From the NCBI RefSeq assembly GCF_010882175.1, contig NZ_WKLH01000002.1, forward strand, positions 124,001-188,000: DNA of 64,000 nucleotides. Direction: 5' to 3'. Each line of letters begins with the position of its first letter. Position 1 is the first letter of the stretch. The stretch comes from Mangrovibacterium lignilyticum. GTDB taxonomy: Bacteria > Bacteroidota > Bacteroidia > Bacteroidales > Prolixibacteraceae. The notes below the pieces were generated by a model. The model was given only the letters and a program-made list of their open reading frames with translations. It was not told where the DNA came from and did not search any database. The position numbers were made by a program, and so were the translations under genes. Positions 53,086-60,808 of the stretch are shown here, in pieces.

Positions 53086-54465
53086 ATGAAAAAACTTGAT
53101 GCAAGGATCTGCCTTGCTTTACTATTACTTTTTGTATGCTCTTGTACTAGTCAGAACGATGATAACTTACCCTCAAAACTGGACGGTGAGGCTGCAGGAG
53201 GCGACATGACTGTTTACCTGAGTACCAGTCAGGCTTTTGGTACACCTGCTCCAAACTTAAGCGCTGAAAACCTTATTTTTCATCAGAATGGTGATGTTGC
53301 ATTCGAAGCAACATTTGTCTCTAACCCTTCACCTAAGAACGGCGGTTTGGGGCCTGTTTTTAACAACAATGCGTGCAATTCATGCCATCCTGCTGATGGT
53401 CGCGCTTCTTTTCCGTCAAACGTGAACGCCATGAGTGGCTTTTTCTTTCGCATCAGTGTTCCCGGAACCGACGAGCATGGAGGTCCAAAACCAGTACCCG
53501 GTTTCGGCACCCAGTTGCAACATCAGGCGCTTTACGGCTACGAACCGGAAGGGAAGTTGCAGGTATTTTATAGTGAGCGGGTTGTCCAATTAGCTGATGG
53601 AACAGCAGTAAGCCTGCAAGTTCCGGAATACGAAATTATCAATCCATACATGGAGTTGCCGGCTGATGTGCAGATATCACCAAGAATCGGGATGCCTGTT
53701 TTTGGGTTAGGCTTATTGGACGCCATTCCGGATGAATCAATCCTGGCCAACGCTGATCCGGATGATTTGGATGAGGATGGTATATCGGGAAAGGCGAACT
53801 ATGTGTGGGATGTTGTCAGCCAGTCGATGCAACTGGGACGATTTGGATGGAAAGCAGGAACGGCCAGTATTTTGGCCCAGTCGGTTGGTGCATACAGTGG
53901 CGATATGGGCTTAACAACTTACTTGCACCCTGTACCGGATACTTACGGGCAGACCAATGGCGACACGGCCATAACTTCGGTTGAAGTTAGTCGCGAAGAG
54001 GTGGAAAAAGTTGTTTTCTATGGACAAACGTTGGGAGTTCCGGCTGCCCGAAACCTGGATGATGTTCAGGTAATCAAAGGCCGCCAGGTTTTCGATAAAC
54101 TGAACTGCAAAGCTTGTCACATTCCTTCATTCACCACAGGAGCCGATTATTCACTGGCGGAAGCCCGCAATCAGAAAATTTACCCTTATACGGACATGCT
54201 ATTGCACGATATGGGAGATGATCTGGCTGACAATCGCGATGAATTTGCAGCTAACGGAAAAGAATGGAAAACCCGCCCGCTTTGGGGAATTGGATTGACA
54301 AAACTGACCAGCGGCCATACCAGCTTTTTGCACGACGGACGTGCTCGTAATCTGACCGAAGCCATTTTGTGGCATGGAGGTGAAGCTGAAGAATCACGGG
54401 ATGGTTTTATCAATCTATCAACTGCTGATCGGGAAGCTTTGTTGGTTTTTTTGAATGCCCTCTAA
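53086..54465 (+). CDS. Di-heme oxidoreductase (DHOR/DUF1111, 'thiol oxidoreductase'), lipoprotein
   Basis: Periplasmic c-type cytochrome of 459 residues related to di-heme peroxidases. Two heme sites are visible: CNSCH (Cys97, Cys100, His101) and CKACH (Cys341, Cys344, His345). The N-terminus is a lipoprotein signal (ALLLLFVCSC). Conserved DHOR parts are GLGPVFNNNACNSCHPADGR, GMPVFGLGLLDAIP, GRFGWKAGTASI, and RPLWGIGLTKL with SFLHDGRARNLTEAI. In many bacteria DHOR genes accompany imelysins in iron-regulated operons, and an imelysin gene follows here after a porin gene. Its redox substrate is unknown. Confidence 0.9.
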   Translation: MKKLDARICLALLLLFVCSCTSQNDDNLPSKLDGEAAGGDMTVYLSTSQAFGTPAPNLSAENLIFHQNGDVAFEATFVSNPSPKNGGLGPVFNNNACNSCHPADGRASFPSNVNAMSGFFFRISVPGTDEHGGPKPVPGFGTQLQHQALYGYEPEGKLQVFYSERVVQLADGTAVSLQVPEYEIINPYMELPADVQISPRIGMPVFGLGLLDAIPDESILANADPDDLDEDGISGKANYVWDVVSQSMQLGRFGWKAGTASILAQSVGAYSGDMGLTTYLHPVPDTYGQTNGDTAITSVEVSREEVEKVVFYGQTLGVPAARNLDDVQVIKGRQVFDKLNCKACHIPSFTTGADYSLAEARNQKIYPYTDMLLHDMGDDLADNRDEFAANGKEWKTRPLWGIGLTKLTSGHTSFLHDGRARNLTEAILWHGGEAEESRDGFINLSTADREALLVFLNAL

Positions 54466-54508
54466 GGTATTAATCTAATCAAATGAATATTTAGTATAAA
54501 TATGAAAT

Positions 54509-54527
54509 TCCCAACTATTAGGGATTG
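54509..54527 (+). promoter_or_regulatory. Second copy of the TCCCAAYTATTRGGGATTG motif
   Basis: TCCCAACTATTAGGGATTG lies 59 bp before the ATG of the porin gene and matches the motif at 53014-53032 in 17 of 19 positions. It falls in a region that an upstream in-frame ATG (54502) would make coding, which argues for the later start at 54586. Confidence 0.6.
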
Positions 54528-54585
54528 TAGTACTCCTGATAAGAGTGTTGCTTTGCATAAATTAAATTCTTACAGATCTTTTAGT

Positions 54586-55860
54586 ATGAAAAAGCTTATT
54601 TTGCCCTTATGGGTAATTATATTCCTGATTGCGACAACAAATGCAAAAGCTCAGAATCAGGATTCGACCTACTCCGTTGGTGCCGGTTTTAGTAAATACC
54701 GCTTCGGAGGATACGGTGAAATTCTTTACCAGCATATGGACTATGGCGCCGACCGCTACAATGATCCTAGTGGTGCGCCGAGTGAAAATCGTGCATCAAT
54801 GACGATACCACGAGTGGTGTTTACTTTCGATTACAAGTTTACTCCCGACATTACTTTTTCTTCGGAAGTTGAGTTCGAATATGGCGGAACAGGTTCTGCA
54901 CTGGAACTGGAATACGAGGAGTTTGGAGAGTACGAAATGGAAGTAGAGAAAGCAGGCGAGGTGGTTCTGGAACAAATACATTTAACCAAGTTTTTCAGTC
55001 CCTACTTTAGTGTTCGGGTGGGACACATGATTATCCCGGTTGGTCAAACCAATAACCGCCACGAATCAATTTTGTACTACGGAACAGTTCGCCCGGAAAG
55101 TGAAAGCAGTATTATTCCGCTGACCTGGCACGAAACCGGTCTTTCGATTTTGGGGCGATACAGGGCGTGGTCCTATCAGATTTTCGTGGTAAACGGACTG
55201 GATGCCAACGGTTTTTCATCGGCTTACTGGGTTCGTGACGGGAAACAGGGCATTTTTGAAAATGTAAAAATGACTGACCCCGCATTTGCCTGGCGGATTG
55301 AAAATACGCGGATACGTGGGTTACGACTGGCCTCATCCGGCTACTGGGGAAACAGTACCGGAAATACTCAAAAACCTGCAAAGATGGCTCATTTGGACGG
55401 AAGAGTGGCAATCGTCTCGGGTGAGTTTGAATATACTTCCCGCCGCCTGACTGCCCGTGGAAATGTGATCTACGGCGACCTGACTGATTCTCGTGAGATC
55501 TCGACGATTAACCAGAGTATTTCTTCAAACATTCAGTATCAACGAACACCTGTTGCTAAAAATGCATTGGCTTATGGCGGTGAGTTCGGTTATAACCTTT
55601 ACCTGAAACAGCCGGGGTCAAAGTTGACTCCTTTTGTTCGCTACGAGTACTATAACTCAATGGAGAACACAGACGGAGACCAATTGGCAGACAAACGCTA
55701 CCAGCGCGATATTTTAACCTGTGGTGTAAACTATTCTCTGAATCAGGCGATTGCGCTGAAAGCGGATTACAGCCTTCGTCGCATTGGATTGGGCGACTAC
55801 AACAACGAAAACACTTTTGGACTGGCTTTGGTGTATACCGGCTGGTTCATGTCGAAATAA
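54586..55860 (+). CDS. Outer-membrane porin-like protein (phosphate-selective porin O/P type)
   Basis: Protein of 424 residues from the ATG at 54586, which opens a clean signal peptide (MKKLILPLWVIIFLIATTNAKA); an in-frame ATG at 54502 would add 28 residues before it and is rejected. The mature part is a series of barrel strands (FGGYGEILYQHMDYG, VVFTFDYKFTPDITFSSEVEFEYGG, YFSVRVGHMIIPVGQTNNRHE, LSILGRYRAWSYQIFVVNG, ALKADYSLRRIGLG) and resembles OprO/OprP-like porins of Bacteroidota. It lies between a di-heme oxidoreductase and an imelysin. It may serve uptake of an iron complex or anion; substrate unknown. Confidence 0.78.
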   Translation: MKKLILPLWVIIFLIATTNAKAQNQDSTYSVGAGFSKYRFGGYGEILYQHMDYGADRYNDPSGAPSENRASMTIPRVVFTFDYKFTPDITFSSEVEFEYGGTGSALELEYEEFGEYEMEVEKAGEVVLEQIHLTKFFSPYFSVRVGHMIIPVGQTNNRHESILYYGTVRPESESSIIPLTWHETGLSILGRYRAWSYQIFVVNGLDANGFSSAYWVRDGKQGIFENVKMTDPAFAWRIENTRIRGLRLASSGYWGNSTGNTQKPAKMAHLDGRVAIVSGEFEYTSRRLTARGNVIYGDLTDSREISTINQSISSNIQYQRTPVAKNALAYGGEFGYNLYLKQPGSKLTPFVRYEYYNSMENTDGDQLADKRYQRDILTCGVNYSLNQAIALKADYSLRRIGLGDYNNENTFGLALVYTGWFMSK

Positions 55861-55886
55861 TTTTGAAACCACTTTAATCTTATAGC

Positions 55887-56993
55887 ATGAAACAAATTGG
55901 AATTTTTATACTTACCCTTTGCTTGTTAAACAGCTGTTCGAAGTCAGACGATCTGGTCGACAGCGAAGAAAGCTACGATTACTCAGCCATTTTAGAGGCT
56001 TTTGTGACGAATACCGCCATCCCGACTTATGCGGATATGAAAAACAATTCGATTGAGTTGTTAAGCTCGGTTGACGCTTTTGTTGAAACAGGAGCACAAA
56101 CCGATTTGGATCAGGCTTGCCTGGACTGGAAAGCGACACGTAAAGCCTGGGAGTCAAGCGAAGCATTTTTGTTTGGTCCGGCAGACTATAATAACCTGGA
56201 TCCGCTATTGGACTCATGGCCATTGGACCAGGCGCAGCTGGACCAGGTTTTGGCTGGCGAACAGGAATTAACAGCTGACTTTGTGCGCGACGGACTAGGC
56301 GCTTTGCTGCGCGGTTTCCATACGATCGAATACTTGTTATTCCGCGATGGAGCAGCGCGTACCGCTGCTGATGTAACCGACCGCGAAAAAGAATACCTGG
56401 CTGCCGTAGCGGAAGTGCTACGCGACGATTGTATCACTCTTTGGGCACTTTGGGCCGGTGTTGATGATGGAACTACAGAGGCTCAAATTATGGAAGATTT
56501 GGGTATTGATGTAAGCAGTCCCTTTGGTGCGCAACTGAAAAATGCCGGTCAGGCCGGAAGCAGTTACTTGTCGCAGGTAAATGCCGTTGAAGAAATTATC
56601 GAAGGGATGATTGCCATTGCCGACGAGGTTGCAAACGGAAAAATTGCAGAGCCTGTAGGTAGCGGAAATGTGTTGGATGTGGAATCATGGTTCAGCTGGA
56701 ACTCATTGACAGACTTCAAAAACAACATTCGAAGTGTCCAAAACAGCTACATCAATGGCTATGACGGAAGTACGCCGGGAGCGAGCCTTTCGGCCTATGT
56801 AGCAGAGCTCGATGCGTCGGTTGATGCGTCGATGAAAGCTAAACTTCAGGCTTCACTTGACGCCTTGGATGCTATTCCGGAGCCTTTCCGCAATAACCTG
56901 GGTGACGAAGAAAAAACGACGGCAGCGATCAATGCGATCAACGCGTTGGCGACAGCATTGCAAAACGAGGTAAAACCCTTAGTTGTAGAATAA
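55887..56993 (+). CDS. Imelysin-family (peptidase M75-like) lipoprotein
   Basis: Lipoprotein of 368 residues (MKQIGIFILTLCLLNSC, lipobox LLNSC) with an all-helical imelysin domain. The GxHxxE motif is present as GFHTIEYLLF. Other typical parts are the N-terminal ACLDWKATRKAWESSEAFLFGP and RDGLGALLRG. Imelysins (IrpA, EfeO/EfeM relatives) are linked to iron uptake; peptidase activity is not established for most. It follows the porin gene by 26 bp and shares an operon with it and probably with the DHOR gene, a combination seen in iron-regulated loci. Confidence 0.9.
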   Translation: MKQIGIFILTLCLLNSCSKSDDLVDSEESYDYSAILEAFVTNTAIPTYADMKNNSIELLSSVDAFVETGAQTDLDQACLDWKATRKAWESSEAFLFGPADYNNLDPLLDSWPLDQAQLDQVLAGEQELTADFVRDGLGALLRGFHTIEYLLFRDGAARTAADVTDREKEYLAAVAEVLRDDCITLWALWAGVDDGTTEAQIMEDLGIDVSSPFGAQLKNAGQAGSSYLSQVNAVEEIIEGMIAIADEVANGKIAEPVGSGNVLDVESWFSWNSLTDFKNNIRSVQNSYINGYDGSTPGASLSAYVAELDASVDASMKAKLQASLDALDAIPEPFRNNLGDEEKTTAAINAINALATALQNEVKPLVVE

Positions 56994-57033
56994 CGACTGA
57001 CCTTCGGATCACGATTCTACATTTATTTGAAAT

Positions 57034-57077
57034 ACTCTTTCCAAGGCGTTTATCGCGCCTGGAAAGAGTGATTTTTA
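57034..57077 (+). terminator. Intrinsic terminator after the imelysin gene
   Basis: ACTCTTTCC plus AGGCG (from 57034) pairs with CGCCT plus GGAAAGAGT (to 57069), with one bulged A, followed by GATTTTTAG. It closes the di-heme/porin/imelysin unit. Confidence 0.8.
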
Positions 57078-57101
57078 GTTTCAGACGATATCGGTTCAAC
57101 G

Positions 57102-58013
57102 ATGAAAGTTAAATTCAATATGCCGTTTATAAAACCATTTTTGTCCATTCTAATAGGGGGGATGGTGCTTGCTTTTATGGCCTTTAGGCCCTCTGCCGCC
57201 AAAGAGCTAACTGCTGAATTGTATAGTTATGATACCGGATCGGGAAAAACGGAATTCTACCAGGTGAAAAATGCAGAAGGGTTACCGCTCTATTACTACC
57301 GGGATATCGATCAATATCCATGTGACGATTCGGTTTGTGCGAAGATGGTGTTGCGGATTTACTGGGATATTTGGGGGAATTTCCTGAAAATTGCCCTGGC
57401 CGATAGCCAGCAGCTGACTAAGATTGGACATCAGCCCTTTTCCCAAAAGGATTACGAGCGACTGCATCGCTTGTTAAATGATCCCAAATGCAACCTGCAG
57501 TATTACAAAATGGATGATCTGACCGATAAGGAATCGGAGCATGCTTATTACAATGTCGATGCCGTTTCGGCCGCAACGGTCGTCAATTTCACTTTCGACT
57601 CGGTGAAAGGTGCAGTCAAGACCTGTTACACCCTTTGGAAAATTGTACACGGAGATATGGTCTCACAGATTTGCCAAACAACCACTGCCGAATTGGATCA
57701 GTGGACGGTCCGAGAAGACGACAAAAGATTGGTCGAATTCGTCAATAGTGACTCGGTTGGTCAGAAAACGATCGATTCCTTGAATGCGAGTTTCAAGCCG
57801 GATAATTCGTTGGTATTTTTCAGCCTGATTGAGTTAAATCGCAAAAAATCGGCAGCCTCGAAAAAAACGATGGAGCAATTGAGTTTAACTTTAATTCAAT
57901 CCGGATCAGTAGAAGAAGTCGCGACCTACAACTTTCTGCTGTTGGAGAAATATATGAAAAAGCTGGTTCGTGATTACGAATTATCATTGGACTATTTTCA
58001 AGATATCCGATAA
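57102..58013 (+). CDS. Exported or membrane-anchored protein of unknown function
   Basis: Protein of 303 residues. An N-terminal hydrophobic stretch (FLSILIGGMVLAFMAF) acts as signal or anchor. The middle contains LPLYYYRDIDQYPCDDSVCAKMVLRIYWDIWGNFLKI, with a Cys-x4-Cys, and VDAVSAATVVNFTFDSVKGAVKTCYTLWKIVHG, which resembles the D-x-V-S-x-A-T box of FMN-binding domains, though the match is too weak to call. The C-terminal third is helical. It follows the imelysin terminator and stands alone. Function not known; a role beside the redox/iron genes upstream is only possible. Confidence 0.65.
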   Translation: MKVKFNMPFIKPFLSILIGGMVLAFMAFRPSAAKELTAELYSYDTGSGKTEFYQVKNAEGLPLYYYRDIDQYPCDDSVCAKMVLRIYWDIWGNFLKIALADSQQLTKIGHQPFSQKDYERLHRLLNDPKCNLQYYKMDDLTDKESEHAYYNVDAVSAATVVNFTFDSVKGAVKTCYTLWKIVHGDMVSQICQTTTAELDQWTVREDDKRLVEFVNSDSVGQKTIDSLNASFKPDNSLVFFSLIELNRKKSAASKKTMEQLSLTLIQSGSVEEVATYNFLLLEKYMKKLVRDYELSLDYFQDIR

Positions 58014-58081
58014 ATATGCTCTTCAATTTTTCGAATTCGACCTCTTGCATAAAATGATTTTCTTGTTGTATCTTTCAGTCT

Positions 58082-58963
58082 ATGATTGACAATATTATTA
58101 ACTATTTGGAAGAAGAGCTGGTTGAAACGTTGGGTTCTGGTTTTCAAGTCCAGCGAAAAGAGGCAGTTGGTGGAGGCTGCATCAGTCATACTTATCGGTT
58201 GTACACAACGAAGGGGGTATTTTTTCTGAAGTGGAACTATTCCTGTGCCGATGATTTATTTGTTCGCGAAGCTGAATGTTTAACTGAATTGCGGAAACTG
58301 GCGGGAACCCAATTGGTTGTTCCTGAGGTGATTTTGGCACAGGAGGCCGGAGAGATGAGCGGATTCATTTTGATGGAAAATCTGGAAAGCGGACGCGTTT
58401 CAAATCAGGATGAAAAGTTGGGAAGGGGACTGGCACATTTGCACCGGGTTCAACAAAAAGATTACGGCTTTGGAAACGACAACTATTGCGGAGCAACGCC
58501 GCAACTCAATAATTGGAACGAATCGTGGATCGACTTTTTTGCTGAAAACCGCTTGGGATGGATGATCCGTTTAATTCGCAATAACCGCGATTTGTCGGGC
58601 GCAGAACTGACCGTTTATGAAGATTTGATTGACCGTCTTCCGCAATTGATTCCCGACAATCCCGGCGCATCACTCATTCACGGTGATTTATGGTCGGGAA
58701 ATTATCTGTACACGTCGAATGGGCCGGCGATAATAGATCCGGCGTCTTACTACGCTCATCGTGAAATGGAATTGTCTATCATGCAGATGTTTGGTGGTTT
58801 TTCTCCTAAATGTTGGGCTGCTTACCAGGAGGCATTCCCGCTAAATGATGGATGGGAAGAGCGTGTTCAGCTTTACCAGCTGTACCACATTCTGAATCAT
58901 TATTACCTTTTTGGCGGAAGTTACGGACAGCAAGCGCTGTCGGTGGCCAAAAGGTTTATCTGA
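58082..58963 (+). CDS. Fructosamine kinase family protein
   Basis: Cytoplasmic kinase-like protein of 293 residues of the fructosamine kinase / ketosamine-3-kinase family (APH-like fold). Visible: nucleotide-loop region VGGGCISHTYRL with lysine in FFLKWN, GRGLAHLHRVQQKDYGFGNDNYCGATPQ, the catalytic loop LIHGDLWSGNYLY (His-Gly-Asp) and IIDPASYYAHREMELSIMQMFGGF. Bacterial members phosphorylate protein-bound or free ketosamines, a step in deglycation, or ribulosamines. A near-consensus -7 box (TATCTTTC) lies just before the ATG. It converges with the response-regulator gene, 23 bp apart. Confidence 0.9.
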   Translation: MIDNIINYLEEELVETLGSGFQVQRKEAVGGGCISHTYRLYTTKGVFFLKWNYSCADDLFVREAECLTELRKLAGTQLVVPEVILAQEAGEMSGFILMENLESGRVSNQDEKLGRGLAHLHRVQQKDYGFGNDNYCGATPQLNNWNESWIDFFAENRLGWMIRLIRNNRDLSGAELTVYEDLIDRLPQLIPDNPGASLIHGDLWSGNYLYTSNGPAIIDPASYYAHREMELSIMQMFGGFSPKCWAAYQEAFPLNDGWEERVQLYQLYHILNHYYLFGGSYGQQALSVAKRFI

Positions 58964-58986
58964 TCGAAGGGATGACGTCGACGATT

Positions 58987-59637
58987 TTAAATTTCTACCA
59001 ACTGATTTTTGATGGCGTACATGACTAGTTGAGCGGTGTTTTTACATTCGCTTTTTTCAAGAATGTTTGCCCGGTGCTTGTCTACAGTTCGTTTCGAAAT
59101 AAACAGCTGATCCGCGATTTCCTGGTTTGAGAATCCTTGGCAGATCAAAATCAAAATTTCAATCTCCCGATCTGATAAGCCCGATTGAGGCTCCTGATTT
59201 TGATTGCTACTGCGCAGACTGTTCACCAAGGTCTGCAGGAGCTCGCTCGAAAAATAGTTTCCTCCTTCCAACACGGTGTCAATCGCTGTTTTCACCTCGT
59301 TCATGTCCGAGTTTTTCAGCAAAAAGCCTTTTACCCCGGCATCTACCATCTTGTAATAATAGTCCTCTTCACCATACATCGACAAGGTGATTATTTTAAG
59401 ATTCGGGTATTTATCCATCGCTAATTTGGCTGCAGTAATCCCGTCCATAACCGGCATGTCAATGTCCAGTAAAACAATGTCCGGAGTCATTTCTTCCAAT
59501 AAATCCAGAAATTCCTGTCCGTTTGAAGCTTCTCCGGCTACCTGGTACTTTTGAATGGTATTCAGTAAAATACGCAGTCCGTTGCGGAACAAGGTATGGT
59601 CGTCAACCAAAACTATTTTAAAAATCGAATCATTCAT
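58987..59637 (-). CDS. Two-component response regulator, NarL/FixJ (LuxR) type
   Basis: DNA-binding response regulator of 216 residues. The receiver domain begins FKIVLVDDHTLFRNGLRILL, with the phosphoacceptor Asp in DIVLLDIDMPVMDG and the Lys of GFLLKNSD. The C-terminal LuxR helix-turn-helix is GLSDREIEILILICQGFSNQEIADQLFISKRTVDKHR. I use the ATG at 59637; a TTG at 59649 would lengthen it by 4 residues. It overlaps the end of the kinase gene by 8 bp, so the pair is translationally coupled. Target genes are not visible from sequence. Confidence 0.92.
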   Translation of the reverse strand: MNDSIFKIVLVDDHTLFRNGLRILLNTIQKYQVAGEASNGQEFLDLLEEMTPDIVLLDIDMPVMDGITAAKLAMDKYPNLKIITLSMYGEEDYYYKMVDAGVKGFLLKNSDMNEVKTAIDTVLEGGNYFSSELLQTLVNSLRSSNQNQEPQSGLSDREIEILILICQGFSNQEIADQLFISKRTVDKHRANILEKSECKNTAQLVMYAIKNQLVEI

Positions 59638-60589
59638 TCTCAATTCCAACTTTTATTAGTACATGTGTTCCCTTTCCGGGCTGACTATCAACATGAATTT
59701 CGCCCTTCAGAGAGTTTATCCGGGAGAAGATATTGGAAAAGCCCATTCCACTGTTACTGGGGCGGTCAAGCAACCGTTCCTTGTGAAAGCCTTTGCCGTT
59801 ATCCTGATACACAATGGTAAGATTTTTTTCTTCTTTGGTCAAACTGATCTCTATTTTTTTTGCTTTGGCATGTTTGATTGTATTATTGATCAATTCGCAC
59901 ACCACACGGTACAAGACCACTTCAATATTATTGTCGAATCGCTCCGAGCCTAAATTCGATTTTAACGTAATGTGCAAGGCCTTTGTCGCGTTGATTTTAT
60001 TGATGAAGTTTCGGATAGCTCTTGCCAGTCCAAAGTTGTCAAGCACGTGTGGACTGAGGTTGTCCGAGATTTCTTTCAGCGACTTTATCGCTTCGTTAAT
60101 CACCATCTCCGTATTTTTAACAATCTCCATGGAGCTTTTATCGTGTTCCAGTTGCTCCAGACTGGAAATGGACATTTTTACGGTTGATAACAAGGGGCCG
60201 AGTCCGTCGTGCAAATCTTTGGCAAAACGTTTGCGCTCCTTTTCTTCTGTTTGAATAATCGCATTCAAGAACATTTTTTCCGTCAGCCGCCGCGAATCTT
60301 CCACCCGTTTCATATACTTGAAAATCTTCTGAATCATGAAAACACCGATGGCAAAGGTGAGTGACATGGCAACACCCGACCACACCATAAATTCACCCAA
60401 TTCCTGCGACTGAAATTTGCTGATATAGGGGAGCAGTTCCACCAACAGGCGAACGGCCATCACCAGAAACCCAATAGTAAGCAAAATCCATGAGAAGTTA
60501 TATTTGGTTTCTTTCGTGAGCTTGATGGCTACGGCCACAGCAAAAAACTGAAGGATGATAGCAATTACCAGAAGAAATTGAAGAATCAT
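59630..60589 (-). CDS. Sensor histidine kinase (HisKA_3 type)
   Basis: Membrane sensor kinase of 319 residues from the ATG at 60589; a frame reaching back to 60643 adds 18 unlikely residues. Three hydrophobic segments occupy residues 1-95 (MILQFLLVIAIILQFFAVAVAI; WILLTIGFLVMAVRLLVELL; MVWSGVAMSLTFAIGVFMI). The dimerisation/phosphorylation box is KRFAKDLHDGLGPLLSTVKMS with the phosphoacceptor His. The HATPase_c domain follows: ELINNTIKHAKAKKIEIS, DNGKGF, GMGFSNIFSRI and GKGTHVLIKV. There is no periplasmic ligand domain, so it senses a membrane or cytoplasmic signal. Partner: the response regulator that overlaps its end. Confidence 0.9.
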   Translation of the reverse strand: MILQFLLVIAIILQFFAVAVAIKLTKETKYNFSWILLTIGFLVMAVRLLVELLPYISKFQSQELGEFMVWSGVAMSLTFAIGVFMIQKIFKYMKRVEDSRRLTEKMFLNAIIQTEEKERKRFAKDLHDGLGPLLSTVKMSISSLEQLEHDKSSMEIVKNTEMVINEAIKSLKEISDNLSPHVLDNFGLARAIRNFINKINATKALHITLKSNLGSERFDNNIEVVLYRVVCELINNTIKHAKAKKIEISLTKEEKNLTIVYQDNGKGFHKERLLDRPSNSGMGFSNIFSRINSLKGEIHVDSQPGKGTHVLIKVGIENE

Positions 60590-60706
60590 TGCGTTGTATT
60601 TTAGCGATTGCTTTGTGCAAGTTCCTGAGTTTGGGCAGGTCATGCGTTGGCAATTCCGGTGAACTACAAATGTACAAACTCTTGGGCCTTTTCATAATCC
60701 TAATTT

Positions 60707-60740
60707 GCCCGGAAAATGTGATTAACCGTGCCCGGAAAAT
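60707..60740. repeat. Two 11-bp direct repeats in a divergent promoter region
   Basis: GCCCGGAAAAT occurs at 60707-60717 and again at 60730-60740, 23 bp apart (about two helical turns), between the histidine kinase gene and the helicase-nuclease gene. The spacing suits a dimeric regulator bound on one DNA face, such as the NarL-type regulator encoded next door; this is inference. Confidence 0.5.
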
Positions 60741-60808
60741 TGTACTTTTAGCTACAAATTACAAGCACAGCAGCTCAAAAAGGATTGCGTTGCTAAAATC
60801 AACCCTGC

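Noticed and set aside
54502-54585. Upstream ATG extending the porin by 28 residues
   Set aside because: It would put a charged segment before the signal peptide and make the shared 19-bp regulatory motif coding.
59663-60254. Open frames on the + strand across the histidine kinase gene
   Set aside because: Antisense to a gene with complete kinase motifs.
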